Below are positions 60,598-64,000 of a DNA stretch of 64,000 nt, one piece after another. Under the pieces are notes generated by a model that worked only from the letters and a program-made list of their open reading frames with translations, was not told the DNA's origin and ran no database searches. Source of the DNA: Acididesulfobacillus acetoxydans (GTDB taxonomy: Bacteria > Bacillota > Desulfitobacteriia > Desulfitobacteriales > Desulfitobacteriaceae); the NCBI RefSeq assembly GCF_900016645.1, contig NZ_CDGJ01000058.1. One strand, written 5' to 3'. A program made the translations under genes and the position numbers. Numbering within the stretch: position 1 is the first letter of the stretch; every line of letters starts with the position of its first letter.

Positions 60598-60867
60598 ATG
60601 AACATGCCGTTAGAGGAAAAAGGGGATCCGCTGGTTGCCAAGATTGAAGAGATTCATCACAGGGTTATCAGTTTAAGCGATCTGATCGCCGCGGAGGCCG
60701 ACAGTCTCCAAGTTATCCAAGAAGCCGGGGAAGTGCGGGCTTCTTTGGATGAACTGGAGAAACTCGTTTTCGAGCGCTTCAGCAGGGAATGTTTTCTTTC
60801 GGCCATGGATAAGGATGCCCATGATGTCGGCGATTTACTGGTGGTTCTCCACCGGCTGTTTCGCTGA
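60598..60867 (+). CDS. Divergent CsoR/FrmR-like (DUF156) protein
   Basis: The 89-residue all-helical protein can be laid over CsoR: VAKIEEIHHRVISLSDLI, then LQVIQEAGEVRASLDELEKL and SRECFLSAMDK, then a final helix LLVVLHRLF. The second sensor cysteine (RECF) remains; the first is replaced (EADSLQV). Metal sensing is therefore unlikely. It might form heteromers with the CsoR-family protein at 47979 or be a structural derivative. AAGGGGG lies upstream of ATG 60598. Confidence 0.65.
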   Translation: MNMPLEEKGDPLVAKIEEIHHRVISLSDLIAAEADSLQVIQEAGEVRASLDELEKLVFERFSRECFLSAMDKDAHDVGDLLVVLHRLFR

Positions 60868-60920
60868 CACTCAGGCACGTCTAATTCCTGTGGGGCAGGG
60901 TGAAACAGAACCTCCACCTC

Positions 60921-61031
60921 CCTAGGCTGCCTCGAAAGCCGGACGTGGTCATCATGGATCCACCCCGGTCCGGTGTTGGCGCGGCCGTTATTGAGCAACT
61001 CGTACCAAGTGAGCTTGGTCCAGCCGGTTAA
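60921..61031 (+). pseudogene. Remnant of a TrmA/RlmD-type RNA uridine methyltransferase
   Basis: The frame reads RKPDVVIMDPPRSGVGAAVI then EQL before TAA 61029. PDVVIxDPPRxG is motif IV of the 23S rRNA/tRNA m5U methyltransferases. Only about 36 codons survive. Confidence 0.75.
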
Positions 61032-61345
61032 TATGTTCCCTTGGACAAGGCACGTGGAAAGCGCAACATGTCTCGTAAATAAGAACAGCTGAAACCCGCT
61101 CGTAGAGCGGGTTTCAGGGTTTGTGGGGGTGTTTCAAGAGGACTGCGGGATGTGGTTATAAGAAAATGTATAGGACCATTTTATGCTTTTGCCGCATAAC
61201 CTCGTCCGCCGGAACATGTTCCTCGCACAGGGGAACATGTTTATGGGTAAAATTAGGGGAAAAACATGTTCCGGTGTGCGACCCTCCGTGTGGATGGAAA
61301 ACGTCGGGTGAGGTAATTTGTGGAAGTAGAGTTAGTGATTTGTGG
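61031..61345. repeat. Diverged noncoding element, copy A
   Basis: It shares ordered blocks with copy B: ATATGTTCCC (61031), a hairpin TGAAACCCGCT/AGCGGGTTTCA (61090-61116, 11-bp perfect stem), GGGAACATGT (61231) and TAATTTGTGGAA (61314). It also has the 12-base palindrome GGAACATGTTCC at 61211-61222 and a near copy at 61263-61272. Confidence 0.7.
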
Positions 61346-61898
61346 GTTTTTTTCGTGGGTAGAAGGGAATGGCAGGGGAGCGTGGAATAAAAATAGGTAC
61401 AGCGCGGCAACGTCTGGATATACGGTCAAGGGCTAATCACCCCTTCGGTTGCGCCTCTGATAAAGCTTAACCGGCAGTCTACCTCCGAGGAGCCCGGTAT
61501 AGGAAATTTGCAGTGGGGGCGGGGTCGTTACCAGATGATGGCCTTATGCCCGTAGAGGGTGCCAGGACCGTTGGGGAGCGTTGAACCGGGTTGGCCGCGG
61601 TTGGTCTGGGCATAGGTTTCACTTATTTGTTTGCGAGAGGTGTTATAATTGAGGTATGCAGAGAGCCCGCCGCCGTGCGGGCGACGGGTCCCCGTGTGGA
61701 ATGGTGCGAAGGTCTCAAATTTCCCGGGGTTATTGGCAGGAATATGGGGGAGAATGTCGAAAAGCTGAACAGGCGGACCGGATTAGCGTAGTGCGGAGGG
61801 TTTTGCTCCGCTTTGCTCTTTGAAAGATAAATAGCGATAAGGATCTGACTAGGGGTTTTGGAGGTGCCGGCGTCGCGCGAGACTTGAGAAAGAAACAG

Positions 61899-62158
61899 AT
61901 ATGTTCCCGCGGACAGGTCACGTTGAGACCGTGGTTTTACTGCAGAAAACAGACAGCTGAAAGCCGCCTGTAGAGCGGATTTCAAGGTTTTAGCATGTGC
62001 GTGCCAGGGTAACGAGATGTGTTTTAAAGGTAATTGATGTGCATGGGAACATGTACTTGAGTAAAATACAGTTAAAATATGTCCTTCAGTGTAAAGGGGC
62101 CTTGAGACTGTGAATGAAGATTTTATGTAATTTGTGGAAATTACCGTAGTAATTTATG
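61899..62158. repeat. Diverged noncoding element, copy B
   Basis: Same block order as copy A: ATATGTTCCC (61899), the hairpin TGAAAGCCGCC/AGCGGATTTCA (61958-61984), GGGAACATGT (62045) and TAATTTGTGGAA (62128). Spacing between blocks is similar though the sequence between is diverged. Confidence 0.7.
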
Positions 62159-62351
62159 CCAAAGGGAAAGGGCTTGTCTGTATAGGGGTCAGTGAAGAGT
62201 ATAAAACGAGCTACACAGCCAGATCGTATTTGCGTACGGTCTGGCTGGTTCGGTTTTGTGGGAAACATAATTTTTTAAGAAAATTAGGAGGAATATTTAG
62301 GAATATGTGCGAATTCTTATTCTAAAAAATTCGATAGGAGAGTAGTCGAAT

Positions 62352-62972
62352 ATGGACAATCTTACAAAGTTGAAATCCGACAGATTCCATTTCTTAAGAG
62401 CTTTATTTGAGGCTACTGGCGGGAGGCAACTTTCTCCCGTGAATATGTGGACCCTAGGCAAGCAATTGGGCTTTCCAGGAGATTACACAGAAGGTATCGT
62501 AGAATATTTGGTAGAGGAGAGTTTGGTTCAGTATTTTGCGTTGGGGGGTGAAATAGTAATCACTCACAATGGAGTGGTTCAGGTCGAACAAGCAATATCA
62601 AAACCTGATCAACCAACAAAATACTTTCCACCCATCAATATAATTAATGTTCAAAATATGGTTGGTTCACAGATTCAACAAGGGAATGACAATAGTACTC
62701 AAACAGGTACTTTTTCGCTTCCTGATCCGGCGGTACTAGCTAGCTTTATCGATGAATTAAAGAGTAAGATTCCCGAACTTAATCTTGATGCTGAAAAATT
62801 ACAGGAATTAAATTCGGAAATTATAACTGTGGAAGCTCAATCAAAATCGAGTAAACCAAAATATACGATCATAAAGGAATGCCTTAAAAGCATACGTAAT
62901 ATCCTTGAGGGTACAGCCGGAAGTATAGCCGCCAGTGCATTGCTAGCAAAATTAGCTTTATTTGGCTCGTAG
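62352..62972 (+). CDS. Winged-helix-like accessory protein with central N/Q motif
   Basis: The 206-residue protein has an N-terminal region that looks like a winged helix (LSPVNMWTLGKQLGFPGDYT, residues about 27-46). A central INVQNMVGSQIQQGNDNSTQ motif (about 98-117) precedes a helical C-terminus with ECLKSIRNILEGTAGSIAAS. I have seen this xSQIQQGxxNSTQ plus ILEGxAG pattern in accessory proteins of unknown role, sometimes near defence genes, but I cannot name a family. The gene is A+T-rich compared with the core of the window, suggesting recent acquisition. ATG 62352 has ATAGGAGAG upstream. Confidence 0.75.
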   Translation: MDNLTKLKSDRFHFLRALFEATGGRQLSPVNMWTLGKQLGFPGDYTEGIVEYLVEESLVQYFALGGEIVITHNGVVQVEQAISKPDQPTKYFPPINIINVQNMVGSQIQQGNDNSTQTGTFSLPDPAVLASFIDELKSKIPELNLDAEKLQELNSEIITVEAQSKSSKPKYTIIKECLKSIRNILEGTAGSIAASALLAKLALFGS

Positions 62973-62999
62973 ATATTAAATGTTAGAAAGGTGATCAAA

Positions 63000-63176
63000 A
63001 TGGGAAATACTTACGGTGCAACGTCCCGCCGAAAAATGCTTGACATCTTGGCGAAAGATCCTGAAGCAATATTCTTAGATCCTTATGGTCAGGAAATACC
63101 GCACGAAATTATATTCGGTGGAATAGTTGTGAATGAGGATGATGAAGAGTTTTTCGAAGATGATTATGAGGAGTAA
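63000..63176 (+). CDS. Small acidic protein, 58 residues
   Basis: ATG 63000 follows AAAGGTGAT by 4-5 bases. The product begins MGNTYGATSRRKMLDILAKD and ends with an Asp/Glu-rich tail (NEDDEEFFEDDYEE). It lies 27 bases after the previous gene, so is probably co-transcribed. The acidic tail is like those of antitoxins or DNA-mimic inhibitors, but nothing else supports either. Family unknown. Confidence 0.65.
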   Translation: MGNTYGATSRRKMLDILAKDPEAIFLDPYGQEIPHEIIFGGIVVNEDDEEFFEDDYEE

Positions 63177-63185
63177 CAAATCTCT

Positions 63186-63203
63186 ATTTTCACATGTGAA
63201 AAT
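63186..63203. promoter_or_regulatory. Perfect 18-base palindrome
   Basis: ATTTTCACATGTGAAAAT lies 10 bases after the acidic-protein stop and 157 bases before the next gene. It could be an operator or a weak bidirectional terminator. Confidence 0.45.
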
Positions 63204-63359
63204 TAGAAAATGTTAATGATGGGATGGACAAAGACCCTTACAATTAGTAACTCAGCACTGTGTTAATTGACTTATTGCATTGCGTTTCCAAAACAAGGAA
63301 GGAATGGTCTCGGAGTTTCTAGATATAAAAATAAAGTGACTGGTGCGGAGTGGATTTCG

Positions 63360-64000
63360 ATGAATGAACTTTATGAGTTAAACATTAATGAGTTGGCTGA
63401 ACGATTAGAGAAAACCACTGAATACAATAAGCTGTTTTGTATTTTGATGATCTTAAGGGAAAAGGGATATGACATATCAAGTTGGGTTGAAAAGATTATC
63501 GCCCCTCTGAAAGACAAACGTCTTATTGCGGAATTCCGACTCGTGATGCTCATGTCCGAAAAATCAGCCCAGTTTCGATTGAGCTTAAATGAGATGTCGG
63601 AAGACAAAATTATTTATCACGTCAAGCGTAATCCAAATTTTGTATTTTATCTCTATAAACCTACGGCTCGGGTTCTCTTGGCAGTTTTTCAACGGGATAA
63701 AGGGTTTAATAAATATTTTCATCAGAGCATTGATGAGATTATAAGTAATTTGCCTGAAAAAGAGCTTTTTAAAGTTCTGAGCCAAGAACCCGAGCTGATT
63801 AAATATCTAAACAATCCCACTGAACAGTATCTTATTGAAGCAGTGAAAAGAAACCCACGGGTGATTCGCTATCTAGATTGCCCTGAAAAACTAAGCAAAC
63901 TCTGTGCAAAAATCCCTCGAAACAAAAAGGAATTCACTAGGATTTTGTGGAAATTTAGAAGTGACCAAACAACGAAACTCCACAACCACCCTTTAGAGAA
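63360..64000 (+). CDS. Unknown protein with DUF4116-like repeats, 3'-truncated by window end
   Basis: The frame from ATG 63360 stays open for 213 codons to the window edge. It begins MNELYELNINELAERLEKTT and is helical, charged and Lys/Glu-rich. A segment reading LNNPTEQYLIEAVKRNPRVI then RYLDCPEKL resembles the DUF4116 repeat (PTExxxxxAVKxNPxxIxYL), with weaker earlier copies around KIIYHVKRNPNFVFYL. The start has GCGGAG upstream. It shares the A+T-rich composition of the two preceding genes. Function unknown. Confidence 0.7.
   Translation, partial: MNELYELNINELAERLEKTTEYNKLFCILMILREKGYDISSWVEKIIAPLKDKRLIAEFRLVMLMSEKSAQFRLSLNEMSEDKIIYHVKRNPNFVFYLYKPTARVLLAVFQRDKGFNKYFHQSIDEIISNLPEKELFKVLSQEPELIKYLNNPTEQYLIEAVKRNPRVIRYLDCPEKLSKLCAKIPRNKKEFTRILWKFRSDQTTKLHNHPLE

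Larger units (their letters stand above)
60868..62351. other. Gene-poor accessory segment
   Basis: This stretch of about 1.5 kb holds an RNA methyltransferase remnant, two diverged copies of a noncoding element and, between them (61346-61898), unassigned G+C-rich sequence. Frames at 61591-61791 and 62134-62325 lack ribosome sites and family resemblance. Confidence 0.6.

Noticed and set aside
61211..61272. LexA boxes (GAACATGTTC)
   Set aside because: The half-sites are separated by two bases, while the Firmicutes SOS box needs four, and no SOS gene is adjacent.
61591..61791. 66-codon frame with an initial hydrophobic stretch
   Set aside because: It has no ribosome site and no recognisable family; a TATAAT inside it (61644) lacks a matching -35.

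Overview
The window comes from a Gram-positive, endospore-forming Bacillota. It carries a complete spore-germinant receptor operon (GerA, GerC, a small D-type subunit, GerB), a TRAP (MtrB) regulator, a DnaE-type replicase, HPr and PTS genes, and AGGAGG-type ribosome sites throughout. A pair of Hdr-like iron-sulfur modules, a TRAP gene next to accDA and the fairly G+C-rich sequence suggest a Clostridia-like lineage (Desulfitobacteriaceae, Peptococcaceae or Heliobacteria-like) or a Sulfobacillus-like one. I cannot name a species.

Layout. 1-8,440 is housekeeping: a DRTGG/CBS/hotdog protein cut by the edge, dnaE, coaD, mtrB, a small conserved gene, accD, accA and tRNA-Leu(CAA). 8,500-9,860 is worn accessory DNA (transposon-like palindromes, HicAB, an Mrp remnant). 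9,990-18,350 is a muropeptide and N-acetylmuramate salvage cluster (NamZ, serine hydrolase, MurK-type kinase, CocE-type hydrolase, MurQ, dipeptide epimerase, MurR) in which namZ has an internal deletion and the kinase a frameshift. 18,690-23,250 holds a MerR regulator, an FmdE-TauE-ArsR operon, a Phd/RelE-type toxin-antitoxin pair and fragments. 23,330-27,880 is the germination operon.

28,500-35,640 is amino-sugar uptake and catabolism: a GlcNAc-type EIICB, a PTS-associated protein, a GlcT-like antiterminator, EIIA, nagA, nagB and HPr. Both PTS promoters are followed by matching RNA antiterminator/terminator modules, so one antiterminator probably controls both. MurQ upstream would deliver GlcNAc-6-P to NagA/NagB here, which links the two sugar regions. 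36,000-48,260 is a cell-surface SGNH esterase, DUF4491, polA, mutM, a methyltransferase/MarR pair with clear operators, an ABC-F ATPase, coaE, a lytic transglycosylase and a CsoR-family sensor.

49,680-60,870 is a redox/sulfur island. It has an Hdr cluster ordered C-B-A-(Fe-S)-C-B, as in sulfur-oxidising sHdr operons, and a thioredoxin-thioredoxin reductase fusion. A four-Cys 48-residue peptide, an ArsM-like methyltransferase, a 35-residue Cys-rich peptide and a SPASM radical-SAM enzyme follow, then a ferredoxin, a coiled-coil peptide and a second CsoR-like protein. Two promoters in the island carry CsoR/CstR-type operators. 60,870-64,000 is accessory: an RNA methyltransferase remnant, a diverged duplicated noncoding element and an A+T-rich segment with three unfamiliar genes, the last cut by the window end.

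Across the window many intergenic gaps, and linkers inside dnaE, accA and polA, contain short locus-specific tandem repeats. I found no rRNA, CRISPR array or intact transposase.
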